Positions 1 through 11,277 of a DNA stretch of 64,000 nucleotides are shown piece after piece. Position 1 is the first letter of the stretch; every line of letters begins with the position of its first letter. The DNA is from Owenia fusiformis (lineage: Eukaryota; Annelida; Polychaeta; Sabellida; Oweniidae): the NCBI GenBank assembly GCA_903813345.2, contig CAIIXF020000005.1, positions 12,153,375-12,217,374 on the forward strand. Direction: 5' to 3'. Both the position numbers and the translations under genes were made by a program. The notes beneath the pieces were generated by a model, which was not told the origin of the DNA, made no database searches, and saw only the letters and a list, made by a program, of their open reading frames with translations.

Positions 1-154
1 CTAAACCTTTCTTGCTTGACTTTTACAATCTAAGCATTTATATAATCATAATAAAGGCAATCAGTATATATCCCCAGAGAATATTTTATTTCTTATTTCC
101 ATATGCACTAAGCTATTGAGATCCATTATATTGTACAATTAAATTGTGATAAAT

Positions 155-420
155 ATGTATGCATAAGTGCCAATGGGAAAGGACCAAAAATGACTACAGA
201 ATAGAGAGAAATACATTTAAAAGTACACCAGTCATAAGGGAAACAACCCCTACCATTACTGTCAACATAAAAAAATAGTTATAGATACTACTCTCAAAGT
301 CCATAGGTGTGTCAAAGGGTCAAAATCAATCCACAAAATACACTATTTCACAATTGTCATCAGAAGAATATCATGGCTGGTTTTGATCCCTATTTCTCAA
401 CCATTATCTGGAAGTAATGT
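155..420 (-). repeat. Dispersed repeat family 1, copy A (diverged)
   Basis: This segment is a reverse-oriented, diverged copy of a repeat found at least five more times in the window (26002, 39210, 40528, 42765, 45365). Shared landmarks are the end that reads CATAAGTGCCAATGGGAAAG on the plus strand, a block reading ATAGTTATAGATACTACT, and a block ATGGCTGGTTTTGATCCCTA. In copy C the same repeat directly follows a reverse-transcriptase remnant, so it is probably the 3' untranslated tail of that retroelement. The copy carries many substitutions and deletions and has no coding content. Confidence 0.7.
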
Positions 421-1580
421 ACCCAAATATTCTCAAAAGTACTCGTTGGCATAAGCTGTGCCCTCAAAACCCAGGTATCCCGTTATCAAAATCCCCCTTT
501 AAGAAGTGAATGGTTCATTATTAGAGTGGTTCATGTTATTTTGGGTTTTTAAACCTGGCTTATATTAGAATGGTTCCTCTTTATTAATACTATACAGACA
601 TATATAATTTGTATCATAAGATTTTGACTCAGACTGACACAACAGAAATTGTCACAGGAGGATGGCAATAGCGCATAATAGACTAGATGCAAGTAGACAT
701 AATCTTGATTAACATCATTAAATATTCGACAAAATCCAGTCAAAGTGATGTCATATTTGAAATCTACATGTTAAAGTACATCTAGAAATATGGTTTTGAA
801 AATCATTTATCAACTTTTTAAATTTTTTTAAAAAAAGTGACTTCTTGTTGGGAAGATTCTCCATTGACCCCATATTATAAAATCACAAATGAGTGTACAA
901 ATACCTCAGAATCACACAAATGTATTGAGAATGTTGAGCCATTTGCGATCCTTTGCCATGTTGATATTAAGTTGCATTTACAAACTTGTTATTTTCATCA
1001 TTGAACTGAATCCTAAAACTTAATGTACTCCTACAGCTAGCAAATTAATTTAATCATTTTGACAGTTTTGAAAATGTAAAAAGGCTCTTTACAAAATAAT
1101 AATGCACTTCTCATTCAGGTAATTTCAATTCAATAGATACACCGGGGCCTTCAATAACTGCAACAAGAGATTGGGTCTTCTAACATTAACATTAAATAAA
1201 TATCAGTTATTTGTTTTTACCACAACCTCCATCTCCAAATCCCCTAACACATGTATTAAAAATATCATAACAAACAATATACAGTAAACAAGTATTTGAT
1301 ATAGTTTCTGGGCATCTCACAATAATATTTCAGTTTGACTGAATAATCATTCAAATTGTTATTAATGAAATACAGAAAGCTCCAAAAAGCAAAGTTGAAT
1401 TTAAAAAAAAATATACATGTATATTAAATATGCTTTCAGATTGAACATCCATAAAGTCTCCTGGCCCAACCCATCACAGGTGTGTGTTTGTTATAATAGA
1501 TGATACATACTCAAGAACAACTGAAGCAAAATGAAATGGAGCACAATAAACTGCAATAGAAAGTTACATTTGGAAGTCCC
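421..1580. other. Gene-free AT-rich stretch upstream of the receptor
   Basis: I see no supported gene here. The sequence is AT-rich with short homopolymer runs. It should contain the promoter and 5' UTR of the receptor gene at 1581, but no clear TATA box or initiator can be singled out. Confidence 0.5.
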
Positions 1581-2870
1581 ATGATACCCACCATGACACC
1601 AACTGGATACAACAACACAGGAGTAACATTTCTTTATGAGGAATTTACAAACATATCTCTGACAAATTCAACAATAAAAGACAATGATAAAGAGACTTAT
1701 TTGTTGGCTTACAGAATTAGTCAATATATAGCTCTTTATTTCTTGCCAATACTTGGAATTGTAGGACTAATTGGCAACATTTTAAGTTTCATTGTATTTG
1801 TAACAAGCTTTTTATCGAAACTATCTTCCAGTGTTTACCTTGCTGCATTGGCTGTGTCTGACTCTGGCTTCCTCATTACAGTGATAATAATGAACTGGCT
1901 GCCATATGTTAATGTACAAATTATACACAAGCCTGCTATTTGTCAGATTACACTTTTTGTCTCTTCTGTGTGTGGTTTTCTGTCTGTTTGGTATGTGGTT
2001 GGTTTCACGGTTGAGCGCTATATTGCTGTATGCTATCCAATGAAGAGAAACTTTATGTGTACAACTAAAAGGGCCAAAATTGTAGTTATATCTCTTGGAA
2101 TATATGCTATAGTTTCCTATTCATACATGCTATGGATGCATATGGTAATTGGTAATCAATGTGTACTCATCCCTATTCACATTCCAGCATTTTCAATCTT
2201 TCAGTACATTGATATTTTTACAACACTTATTATTCCAACTTTAGCACTTTTTATTATGAACTCTAGAATTAGCTTTCAAATCATATATTTCTTCAAAGAG
2301 AGGAAGGTTTTGACTCAGGCAGTAAGAACCTCAATTAAAAAGCCAAAGTCATGGAACACACAAGACAGTTCAAGATTGGCTCAAATGAAGATAACAAAAA
2401 TGTTGCTTGTGGTGTCAACAGTTTTTCTTCTACTTAATCTACCCGCCCATGCTATTCGTCTTCAAGCAACACTGATTCAAGTGTTGAAAATAAGAACTGG
2501 TTCGCATCTTGAATCTGTGCTTCAAGGGTATTTTCAATTACTTTTCTATCTTAACTTTGGGATCAATTTCTTTCTGTACAGTTTCTGTGGCAAAAATTTT
2601 CGCCTTGCGACTACAAAGATGTTTCGAAATACATACCACAATTTGTGTCAGCGTAAAATACGTGAGCGTTATTCATTGGTAACACGCTGGGGGAACACAA
2701 ACAATCGACATGACACTTCCCCACCACAGGGATCATCGACAAGGAACACCTTAACAACGGAATCAAACCACCCACAGAATGCTTTCAATATGGGAACAAT
2801 GTACTTTAATGGCAAATCATATAGTGTCAAGTCACACAAATATCATCGAAACTCTTCAGAACTGATCTGA
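1581..2870 (+). CDS. Class A (rhodopsin-like) G-protein-coupled receptor, peptide-receptor-like, single exon
   Basis: An uninterrupted 429-aa frame has the full seven-helix plan. The N terminus holds three N-glycosylation sequons (NNT, NIS, NST). TM1 carries G65-N66; TM2 has LAxLAVSD with D94; C121 opens TM3 and C194 in loop 2 can pair with it; TM3 ends in E145-R146-Y147, an ERY version of the DRY switch; TM5 has P219; TM6 has NLP at 286-288; TM7 ends in NFFLY (329-333), with Phe replacing Pro of NPxxY. A cytoplasmic tail of about 90 residues is rich in Ser, Thr and Asn. These features fit invertebrate neuropeptide receptors, but the ligand cannot be read from sequence, so it is an orphan. 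It would sit in the plasma membrane and signal through a heterotrimeric G protein. The second ATG at 1593 has a better Kozak context (A at -3) than the ATG at 1581, so translation may start four codons later. No introns are needed, and the frame shows no damage. Confidence 0.9.
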   Translation: MIPTMTPTGYNNTGVTFLYEEFTNISLTNSTIKDNDKETYLLAYRISQYIALYFLPILGIVGLIGNILSFIVFVTSFLSKLSSSVYLAALAVSDSGFLITVIIMNWLPYVNVQIIHKPAICQITLFVSSVCGFLSVWYVVGFTVERYIAVCYPMKRNFMCTTKRAKIVVISLGIYAIVSYSYMLWMHMVIGNQCVLIPIHIPAFSIFQYIDIFTTLIIPTLALFIMNSRISFQIIYFFKERKVLTQAVRTSIKKPKSWNTQDSSRLAQMKITKMLLVVSTVFLLLNLPAHAIRLQATLIQVLKIRTGSHLESVLQGYFQLLFYLNFGINFFLYSFCGKNFRLATTKMFRNTYHNLCQRKIRERYSLVTRWGNTNNRHDTSPPQGSSTRNTLTTESNHPQNAFNMGTMYFNGKSYSVKSHKYHRNSSELI

Positions 2871-3358
2871 ATTTGGAGTATTGCCCATGGTTAATTTGGT
2901 GCCTCTGTAATTTGATGTGTTCACAATTCAGGTTGAAAGCGTTATGTTCATTTTGGTATATGATGTATATTACCTTGGTGACAAAAATGAATTTAACTGT
3001 AAAATTCATCAAATTAAACAGCCCCATATCAACCATCAGTACAGTTTAATGAAAAAGGGTAAATATATAGACAAGGAAAGTTCATAAAATTCTCAATGGA
3101 AGGAAATGTCAAATGCATTTTGCAAAATCACATATCAGTATGGTATGTGTAAGAAATTATGGTCTGAATATTGTATGTATGTATGAAGTGTTTAATATTT
3201 TTTGACTATTAGGTGTAATTCAATATCTGTAATTATAGAAGCTTTAAAATTGTTTATGGAAAAAGTGAATTAATAATTCTTCATAGAAAATTCATTCAAA
3301 CTCGAACTCACCAAACTGCTTAACTTGGTTAAGAATTTACATAAATTTACATATTATA

Positions 3359-3364
3359 AATAAA
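3359..3364 (+). terminator. Candidate poly(A) signal AATAAA downstream of the receptor
   Basis: An AATAAA lies about 490 bases after the receptor stop codon. An ATTAAA near 3011 is an alternative. Either could end the receptor transcript; this AATAAA may instead belong to the adjacent SINE tail. Confidence 0.3.
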
Positions 3365-3370
3365 TATTAA

Positions 3371-3470
3371 ACACAGGGAGAACACGCGTCTCGAACCCAC
3401 AACCTCGTGGTTACGGCGCCTAGCCTGAACGTGCCGGCGCTCAAGCCCTCTCGGCCAACTCGACAACCCG
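3371..3470 (-). repeat. tRNA-derived SINE head (pol III A and B boxes)
   Basis: Read on the minus strand the segment carries an A-box-like stretch TTGGCCGAGAGGGCTTGAGC (a Leu/Ser-tRNA-type D arm) and, about 55 bases later, a B-box-like GTGGGTTCGAGA. Spacing and order match an internal RNA polymerase III promoter. The acceptor and T stems do not close, so this is not a functional tRNA. A SINE head with its AT-rich body continuing below 3371 is the simplest reading. The region is clearly more GC-rich than its surroundings. Confidence 0.65.
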
Positions 3471-3721
3471 AAAAAAAGGTTGTTTTGTTAGTCGATCTGA
3501 CTAGAGGCAGCTGAAGTTAACGTTCAGACACACCAGAGAAAGCACCCTACCCTTTTTTATCCCTTTGGCACTAGCGCTTATATATCCCTACACATACACA
3601 CATTGCTCAACTGAGAAATATAGACCAAAGAGCAGGTATTATATTAACTAATATATACCGCAGGGCTAGGCACAAACATTTTCTGTTTCCGAAAGCTTTT
3701 GTACCTTGCCCTAATTATAAG
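3471..3721. other. No gene; repeat-tail remnant and a small hairpin
   Basis: Near 3560 there is a short match (CCCTTTGGCACTAGCGCTTA) to the far end of dispersed family 1. An imperfect hairpin lies at about 3663-3713 (AGGGCTAGGCACAAA against TTTTGTACCTTGCCCT). Nothing coding is visible. Confidence 0.4.
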
Positions 3722-3874
3722 GTATGTATTCATTGATGTAACACCTGTATTATGATTCAAACATGAAACTCACCAAAATCTTTTCAAATTCATAATCGCC
3801 CACCATTAATACGACTCCCATTATGAAGTCACACATTATTCATATTACCAGGTGCTGTCTCGACGAATACATAC
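3722..3874. mobile_element. Small MITE-like inverted repeat
   Basis: The left edge GTATGTATTC and right edge GAATACATAC are inverted. The match continues imperfectly inward through CACCTG-TATTATG and CATATTACCAGGTG. At 153 bp with no ORF it looks like a miniature inverted-repeat transposable element. The target duplication is unclear. Confidence 0.4.
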
Positions 3875-4630
3875 TGGGTGAAATATCGACTTTTACAGTT
3901 TATAGAAGGCGTGAATACAGTCATGTTCGAATTTATAATATTGCTAGTGTTGTATATAATATTGTTTTGAGATTCTGAGAGAAATATTATAAACAATTTA
4001 TATTTTTTGTGAAGATTTTATGTGTGTTACATTTATTCATACATAAAACATAAATGTGCTCATTTTAATTTAAATAAATATTTAACCTATGAAAACCTAT
4101 TTTGTGTGACATTATTATTCAGTATTTTATTCCAAGCTGTGAAATTATGTTCAAAATAAGAAACCTTAATAATTGTGAAATAAATACTCAACTTTATTCC
4201 CAAATGGAAACAATAATAAAGCTTACCTGACAATAAAGCTTACCTGACTATAAAGAGTAGAAAGAAGCCTCATAAGGAATTAATAACAAAACTCACCTGA
4301 TGGAGTAGAAAGAACAGCCTTCTGAGTAGCAAAACCACACCAACCTACTGTAAAAAAAATGTAAACAATAATTAGTGCACATCTTATCTGGAAGTGTCAA
4401 TCAAAATTAATATATATATATAGCAGTTGCACAGTCAGCCGACAAAACTTCTTATCTGGTATAAGAGATAATTTGTGATGATCATAATAAGATCCAGGAG
4501 AATGTTCTAAAGGAGTCAACACCATTGATGACAATGCAAAGGGATGGCATCTCATTGAAGATCTTATAAGCATCAGATAAGAATGGCAGAACCTCATTTG
4601 ATGGGATAACAATACATCATTTGTGTGATC
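3875..4630. other. Gene-free AT-rich sequence
   Basis: No gene recognised. A 17-bp direct duplication AATAAAGCTTACCTGAC lies near 4206-4240. Confidence 0.4.
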
Positions 4631-5433
4631 TACATTGAGGTATTGACATAAAAATTGATTTACAGAAGCTTTAGGATAGGCATATTCTACCATTCAAATA
4701 TTTAAGCTAATACTGACTTCTATTTTTATCAACAGATCTTTGAATATCAGTGGTAAATTGTTCATGTGTCCAAGATTCACCATTTTGATCCGCTTTTCAC
4801 CTTCACTATCACATAGACACGAGGGTTGAACTGCAATGGCACCATCCAGAGATTTTGTGGTAGTTCTTTCTAATTCTCCTGCAGTACTTCTTTTAGTGGA
4901 TCAATAGGTTTTGTGGGGATTAACTGCAATAAACTGCTCCAGGTGCCCCCATGTAAGATAGACACAGGGGTTGGCATCTGGCGTATTGGGCAGCAATATA
5001 TCAGGACTGATGAATCTAGAGGTATCCTCCTCCAGTCCAAAGTGACCCTTGCCCGCTGGCTGGGAATGTTAGTGAAGGTAAAAGGTGGATGTAAGAACAT
5101 GTGATTAATAAATAATGAATAGATCAGTATAACATAATACCATAGTGAGTATATACTAATATAAAACTGTACTAGATATTGAATAAACAGATATCAGAGA
5201 CTGTAGCAGATTTAGTGAACATAATGAATGTTTTATTATTGATCACATAAAATCATTAAAAGTCACATTTTTTTGGAAAAGCAGTTAATCTCGGACACAT
5301 GAACAATTTACCGCTGATATTCAAGATCTGTCCAAAAAATTAGAAGTCAGTATTAGCTTAAATATTTGAATGGTAAAATATGCCTATCCTAAACTTTCTG
5401 TAAATCAATTTTTATGTTAATACCTTAATGTTA
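4631..5433. mobile_element. Foldback-type element with ~150-bp inverted arms
   Basis: Bases 4631-4780 and 5284-5433 are inverted copies of each other, with long blocks identical (for example TACCATTCAAATATTTAAGC on the left arm). They flank about 500 bp. The interior has opposing short ORFs of 63 and 76 codons with no recognisable domain. The plus-strand one contains a Trp/Arg-rich stretch but I cannot name it. This could be a non-autonomous DNA transposon, or two inverted copies of one repeat either side of unique DNA. Confidence 0.6.
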
Positions 5434-6135
5434 TGATACTTTTCTAGCCTTTTGAAAAAGTTGCAAAATTTTTGGACCACCCTGTCTGCTGTATATCTTG
5501 GTATTTTAATTGGAGTTGACCCAATATTCAATGACTGGGGTGTAACCAGCAATTGTCAAGGGGTGCAATTGCACCGCCTGGCTACGTCCATGAATGAAAA
5601 CTATTGTCTTCTCCAAAAGACAAAGTTAGTCAGGAAGAAAATTATTTGAAGTTCAGACAATTTGTGGTCCCATTTGTTTGACATTTATAGTGTGTGGTCC
5701 CTTATAAAAAGATAATTAACAAATAGATTACTGGAAGCCAAAGATACCATCTCAAGGGATATTTGCTATATTAACTAAGGATACTTGAAATTATTCAGGT
5801 CTAGTGTCATGAAAGTCATAAAATTGGAAATAACCAGAGGAAGGCAGGTTATTAAAGATGTAGAAATCATCTTATTATGACAGTAAATATCCCAAATTTG
5901 CAGTTGTTAAAAATACTTAAAAATGAATATACTAAATGTAGATTAACATTTTCAATTATGATGCAATCTTGGAATAAAATTTCAATTCATGAATTAATGG
6001 TGTAATCATAAAGGATCAACAGTGTGGGGATTAAACATATCCAAAGCTAAAATATTATTCTAATCCTTAATGAAGTTAACAATTTCACACTTAATAGACC
6101 ACACTTAAAGTGGATCATGTGTTAACCAAAATGTG
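5434..6135. other. No gene recognised
   Basis: AT-rich sequence with one short ORF (5452-5649) that lacks recognisable features. Confidence 0.4.
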
Positions 6136-6751
6136 TTAAAGGAATATTCCTGGCCAGACCATTTCTCTCCTAATATGGTAGCTATAACCATATATATACT
6201 TTCCATATTTAGCAAAACAGGGAAAAGTGTTTTGATATAGTCAATATTTATCACTTGAAAATGTAGTGCCGAATTCCAGTAGGCTGCCATCTTTTAATAT
6301 TTCACTCAGGAAGTGATGTCATCGACTCTCAACTTTGCATATAACACTATAAGGAGCTATTAAGAATTACAAAACCAGCTGAATATATTCTTTTCAATTT
6401 TGTCTATGATTTAATCCTTCTAAAAGTCTCCTCTTTTATTTTAAGCTGACAAGCTCTGAACATATTTTTGCACATAAAGTAAGGATCACTCGTCTAGAAG
6501 TGATATTGTGCTATTTTCCTATACTGTTATATGCAAGGTCATGAAAGTTGAGAGTCGATGACATCACTTCCTGAGTAAAATCTTAAAAGATGGCAGCTTG
6601 CTGGAAATGAGCACTACATTTTTAAATTATCAATATTGACTTTATTAAAAGATTTCCCCATGTTTTGCTAAATATGGAAAGTATATATATGATTATAGCT
6701 ATAGCTGATTACATCAGGATAGAAAAGGTTTGGCCAGGAATGTTCCTTTAA
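6136..6751. mobile_element. Inverted-repeat MITE bounded by TTAA
   Basis: Bases from 6136 inward for about 220 bp are repeated in inverse orientation ending at 6751. Outer ends read TTAAAGGAATATTCCTGGCC and, inverted, TTAAAGGAACATTCCTGGCC. The inner arms include AGTGATGTCATCGACTCTCA. TTAA at both ends suggests TTAA-target insertion as in piggyBac-type elements, but the TTAA could also be part of the terminal repeat. No transposase is encoded. Confidence 0.65.
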
Positions 6752-7239
6752 CCAAGATTCCTCCATAAATATAGACCACATCACAGACACTTTCTGAAAA
6801 CATTTTACCATAGCAACCAGGCAGATCTTACTATACATATTCCAGGGCAGATGGATGGGCATCTTCATCAGTCAGCTGACAGAAGATTCCATCCATCCAT
6901 CCTTCTGTCTTTCTTGAAATCTCAATCAACAGCAATAACAATCAGATATGATCTTAGGAGAATGGAAAGCTTCAAATATGAAAAGGCCATAAAATAATAA
7001 TTTAATGAAAACAAAGCCAAAAATATAAGCAAACTTTTAAAACTTGACTCAGGCCAAAGAGGGTAGTAAAGTTGCTCAATTGATTCTGAACTTATAAAGT
7101 ATCCATACCATTCATAAGCTTCTAAGTTTAACTGCTGTCAAGAAACTGCAGGACCATGTAAAGGAGCAGCTCCTGATAATTGAGGTGAAACCTGAAAGTA
7201 CAGCAAAAATTCAAAAACTTGTCGAAACTAGTCTGCTTA
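6752..7239. other. No gene recognised
   Basis: A gap between two inverted-repeat elements, with only short ORFs. I see no coding signal. Confidence 0.4.
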
Positions 7240-7241
7240 TA

Positions 7242-7894
7242 CAGTGCATCCCAAAAAATGCAACAAGCAAAAACATTGTAAAACCACAAAACCAGTGATG
7301 ATTAAATCAATTTCATTTAATTTACCGTGAAGTTATGTGTCTCCTTTTTCCCATGGTGTGTCATTTGTTCATATCTGATAATGGACCACTGAATAATCAT
7401 TGTTTTTTCATGCATGATATTATATGATCCTTTATTTCCTCCAATTTGGAGAGTATGTATTTGTGCCAAGTTTTGAAATATCCTTAGTCAACTGATCCAA
7501 TTGTATAATCAGGTAAATCATTATGTTAAGTCAGCAAAATCACAATCATTGCCAGTGTCTGTCATCTTATGAAATATTATATTCTATGCCCCTCCACTTG
7601 GCCACCATTTCTCTACACATAGATTGACTTGTCTCTCCATGTCACAAATACCTTTTTTGAATCATCTGTGGGTTCTGACGGATAACAGCAACCTTATTGG
7701 TGATTCTCCATTAACTGTTGTATGTCGTAAAAGTAATGATTATTCAGTGGTATGTGGTCATGTATGAATAAATGACATACCATTGGAAAGAGGGGACATG
7801 TGGCTCCATGGTGAAATAACTGAAATCCATGTTATCATCACTGGTTTTATGGTTTTACAATGTTTTTTTTTGTTGCGTTTTTTGGGACGCACTG
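7242..7894. mobile_element. Tc1/mariner-type MITE with TA target duplication
   Basis: The ends are CAGTGCATCCCAAAAAATGC on the left and, inverted, CAGTGCGTCCCAAAAAACGC on the right, each flanked by TA (7240-7241, 7895-7896). Inverted similarity continues for roughly 200 bp into each arm (ACATTGTAAAACCA, ACCAGTGATGAT, CCACTGAATAATCAT). CAGTGCGTCCCAAAA-type ends with TA duplication are characteristic of the IS630-Tc1-mariner group. The 653-bp body has no transposase ORF. Confidence 0.75.
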
Positions 7895-7896
7895 TA

Positions 7897-8878
7897 TATA
7901 ACAAGGGACAAAGTGGAGAACTTGAAGCAATGCAGTGAGTTTATAAGTAATGTAGCTACAATGGGTGAGTTAGGTAGATTCTCTCTGTTTATCAATATAT
8001 TTTACCAACAAGTTAAATACTTAAATCATATAGAAAATGAAGGAACGAGTTCATTACTAATCAATGCATATGCAGATAGTATTGAACTATCAAAAGTTCA
8101 TAATCAACCATCATGGTACTATGACATTGATAGAATAATGGCATATGTTCAACCACAAGATAAAAAAATTACATTAATAGCAAACCGCTTGATATTAAGA
8201 AAATCCTTGAAAAAAGATATATAAAATATTGGGAAAAAACTGTCAATGATAATAAAGGGAAATTAGAATTTTTGAATAATATCAAACAACGATGGGGAAA
8301 AGAACCATATTTGAATATAATAAAGAACGCTGAACATAGGAAATCTATGACGCGATTAAGAATAAGTGCACACAATTTAGAAATAGAGCGAGGAAGATTT
8401 ACAAGACCAATAATTCCGAGAGATCAAAGAAAATGCAAATTATGTAAAATCAACACTGGTACGGAAACTCATTTTATTTTTGAGTGCCAAAAATTGGAAA
8501 AAATGAGATATGAATACTTTGATACGTTTAACTCGATTTGCCCAAATCTAACTGTATTGACTACCGAAGAAAAGGCTTATTATATGTTTAATGCTGAGGG
8601 TAACATGTGTATCACCTTTGCAAAATACCTTTATGAAATAATTGAAAAGAGATCAACTATATTATCAATATAAATATATACATGTAGGCTAATAGTAGTT
8701 GTTGGTATATATCTAATGATGCAGTCAATCACATTATATTGTCATTATATGCCATGTAAAATTTGCATTGTATGTTATTGTAATTGTATGTATAGTTTTA
8801 GTTTTATTTTATCATGTTTATTTCCTGTACACTCATCCGAAAGGGATTTTTAGTACAATAAAGCATTGAATATTTATT
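7897..8878 (+). pseudogene. LINE fragment: C-terminal part of a non-LTR retrotransposon ORF2
   Basis: Two frames, about 7905-8224 and 8230-8673, make up the region downstream of the RT of a LINE polyprotein. The second holds the zinc-binding tail (RKCKLCKI...THFIFECQKLEKMR), typical of the C terminus of LINE ORF2. They are out of frame with each other, so one indel near 8224 broke the gene. The 5' part (endonuclease, RT) is absent, consistent with 5' truncation or with the adjoining MITE marking a breakpoint. AATAAA at 8857-8862 marks the 3' end before the microsatellite. Confidence 0.8.
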
Positions 8879-8898
8879 TATTTATTTATTTATTTATT
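8871..8898. repeat. TTTA microsatellite at a LINE-LINE junction
   Basis: Tandem TTTA units separate the plus-strand LINE from the minus-strand LINE. Read on the minus strand it is a TAAA-repeat tail, so it most likely belongs to the minus-strand LINE. Confidence 0.85.
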
Positions 8899-10655
8899 AC
8901 ACCTTTAAAACGGTGGCACACCAATACTGGGTGCTCTTACAAAAATGTACATAAAATACAAAACATATTCATTTTGTGGTATCATTGAGATTAGGGTGAA
9001 GCAAATGCATTAGATAAAAATTGTTTGATACATCTATCTACTAAAACTTCAATCTCGTGCCCATAAACACTATGTATATCATTGCCCAGTAGCCATTGTA
9101 ATTTACTTTGAACATTAAGAGATATAAAATGGTTAAAAACATGTTCATTATTGCCTTCAAGTGCACTCTTTAAGTTAGAAAATAAGACAGAACGATGGGA
9201 GGTGAAATATGGGCATAACAGTAGGCGGTGGGAAAGATCATCAATCCCTGAATTACAAAATTTGCATAATCCATCACCTTGGCCCCATCTTTTCAAATCT
9301 GCACCAACCATGAAACATCATGTCCTAGCTCGAAACTTTAAAACAGCAAGTCTAAAATCGTTTGAAATGTGCATGTAACGTTCAAGACCCCAATTCGTTT
9401 TAACATGTTTATAAACGTTTAGTGAGGATTTTACGTTTATTGATTCAAATATATTAGTTTTCATTTGGCTATTTGTGATTGCTTTATATGTCTTCATCCA
9501 GGAAGTGTTAGGTCTGAACATAACATCATCCAGTCCTCTATCTTTCATAATTGAGTGGATGTTTCTCATATATGGCCAACACAAATTTTTATTAAGCCTA
9601 TGGTGTTCTAACATACTTTGAAAAACAATGTTTAAAAGATCATTCCTATCATTTTTTACAAGGTAGCTAAAATAATTGATCTGTTTGTTTTCAATGCTTG
9701 TAGTTAATGGTTCCCAGCCTAATTCTGCCAAAAGAGCACATGTAGCCGGTTTACACTTTAGATTCAAAATTGCCCTTCCAGCATTATATTGGAGGGAATT
9801 TAGTATTTTTGTAGTTGTCTTATTAACACACCATACCCCACAACCATGTGTAATGGCTGGCGTAAACATAGAATTATAAATACTTAGACCAAAGTTGATC
9901 CTGTTGACATTGTTATGTTTGGCAAGTACATATCGCATATAAGAATTGATTTTGCATGCTTTTTTAGAAACATAATCTTTAATATGAGATGTGTCATGGA
10001 GTAGATTATCAACAAAGGTTCCAAGATATTTGTATGTTTTTACTTCGTCAATTGCAGCATTACCAAGAAACCATTGCTTGTTAGTATTCATTCTTTTCCC
10101 TATCGTCATGACCTTGGATTTCTTTTTACTAAAGTTAAGCCCCCATTTTATTCCAAAGGACGATGTAGTATTGAGCATTTCCTGAAGTTCGTCTTCTGAG
10201 TCAGCTATCAATACTATATCGTCTGCAAATAATAAGGCGGGAACATAAGCATTTTCATAACGTATGCCTAATCCTCTAGCTTTAATCATATCAATAAGGT
10301 CAGTCATAACAATAGAAAACAGTGTCGGGGATAGATTACATCCCTGTTTGAGACCATACTGACTGTCGAAATGATCGGTTTCAAAATTACCAAAAATTAC
10401 TTTATTTTGTGCATTAGCGTACAATTTATGTAGAATTCTCCAAGTTTTTCCTTGGATTCCTTTGTTCCATAAGTGGCAAAACAATGTATCGCGGTCTAGT
10501 ACGTCAAACGCTTTTGATACGTCCAGGAAAGCTAAATGAGTAGCCTTTCCCTTACATTTACGAAGGCAACAAAGACCTTTCAAAATGAAAATATTGTCTT
10601 CAAGGCGTCTTTTTTCCCTGAAACCACCTTGGAGGTCGCCAAGTTTGTTTTCCAT
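8899..10655 (-). pseudogene. LINE fragment with reverse transcriptase, 5' truncated
   Basis: Reading downward from 10655, a 445-codon frame covers RT fingers, palm and thumb: QGGFREKRRLEDN, DVSKAFDVLD (motif A), GLKQGCNLSPTLFSI (motif B) and LLFADDIVLIADS (catalytic motif C, FADD). A single in-frame TGA at 9315-9317 interrupts it. The same frame continues to 8991 with the zinc-binding tail LCKFCNSGIDDLSHRLLLCP. The 5' end (endonuclease and N-terminal RT) is missing, as expected for incomplete target-primed reverse transcription. One stop in more than 550 codons implies a fairly young copy. It is a LINE; the clade is not decided here. Confidence 0.9.
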
Positions 10656-10925
10656 CTTATAAGTACTTTATTATTTTACAAACATTAATTGGGTTGTCAA
10701 AAGAATATAAGAAATATTTTATACAAAAAAACAAAAGTATTGATTGTAAACAACAAATACCAAGACATCTCTGAAATCAGAAACATTTTCGGAAACATCC
10801 AGAGATTGGAAAGTCAAAGGTCACAATCCGTTAATTTCAATGGTCAAAGATTACATCATAGCGTATGTATAGCATCAAAATGTTGGACAATTACTCGAAC
10901 AATATTTCAACAAATTCTGTTAAAC
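10656..10925. other. No gene recognised
   Basis: A short gap upstream (on the minus strand) of the truncated LINE. No coding or repeat signal. Confidence 0.4.
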
Positions 10926-11277
10926 CGAGTGTGAATCTTGACAAGATGACAGCTTCTCAGCTTCCAATCTTCCATCATCCCTCAAGCATAGTTATATGAT
11001 CCAATCTATTCAGTCATCAGAAAGATAATCAGAGAATCAACGTAACATCATTTATATTTCTAGATCTTCAATGACATCTGAGCAATTTCTGGGAAATCAG
11101 TGACGTCACTGGAGTTGGACGACATTTTCAACTACAAATTTCTTCGGATTTGGGGATTATAGTTCAAAAAGCCTTGTTGTATATCTTAGTAATTACATAC
11201 AAATCTATTGTTTGTGCAAAAGCAACTCTACATAAATGAAGTTTTACCCTGCATGGGAGCTCTTCAAACGGGAGGTA
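10926..11277 (+). repeat. Dispersed repeat family 2, copy 1
   Basis: This block recurs in inverse orientation at 28787-29209. Shared stretches include TCCATCATCCCTCAAGCATA (GCC in place of ATC in the other copy), CAGTGACGTCACTGGA-like sequence, and TTCGGATTTGGGGATTA. This copy lacks about 75 bp present in the other. There is no coding frame. The second copy ends in a pentamer-like tail, suggesting a SINE or LINE 3' end. Confidence 0.75.

Noticed and set aside
3371-3470. Functional tRNA gene on the minus strand
   Set aside because: A and B boxes are recognisable but acceptor and T stems do not pair. A tRNA-derived SINE explains it.
4870-5104. Host gene on either strand inside the inverted-arm element
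   Set aside because: Both short ORFs lack a recognisable domain and lie within a repeat structure. Splice context is not convincing.
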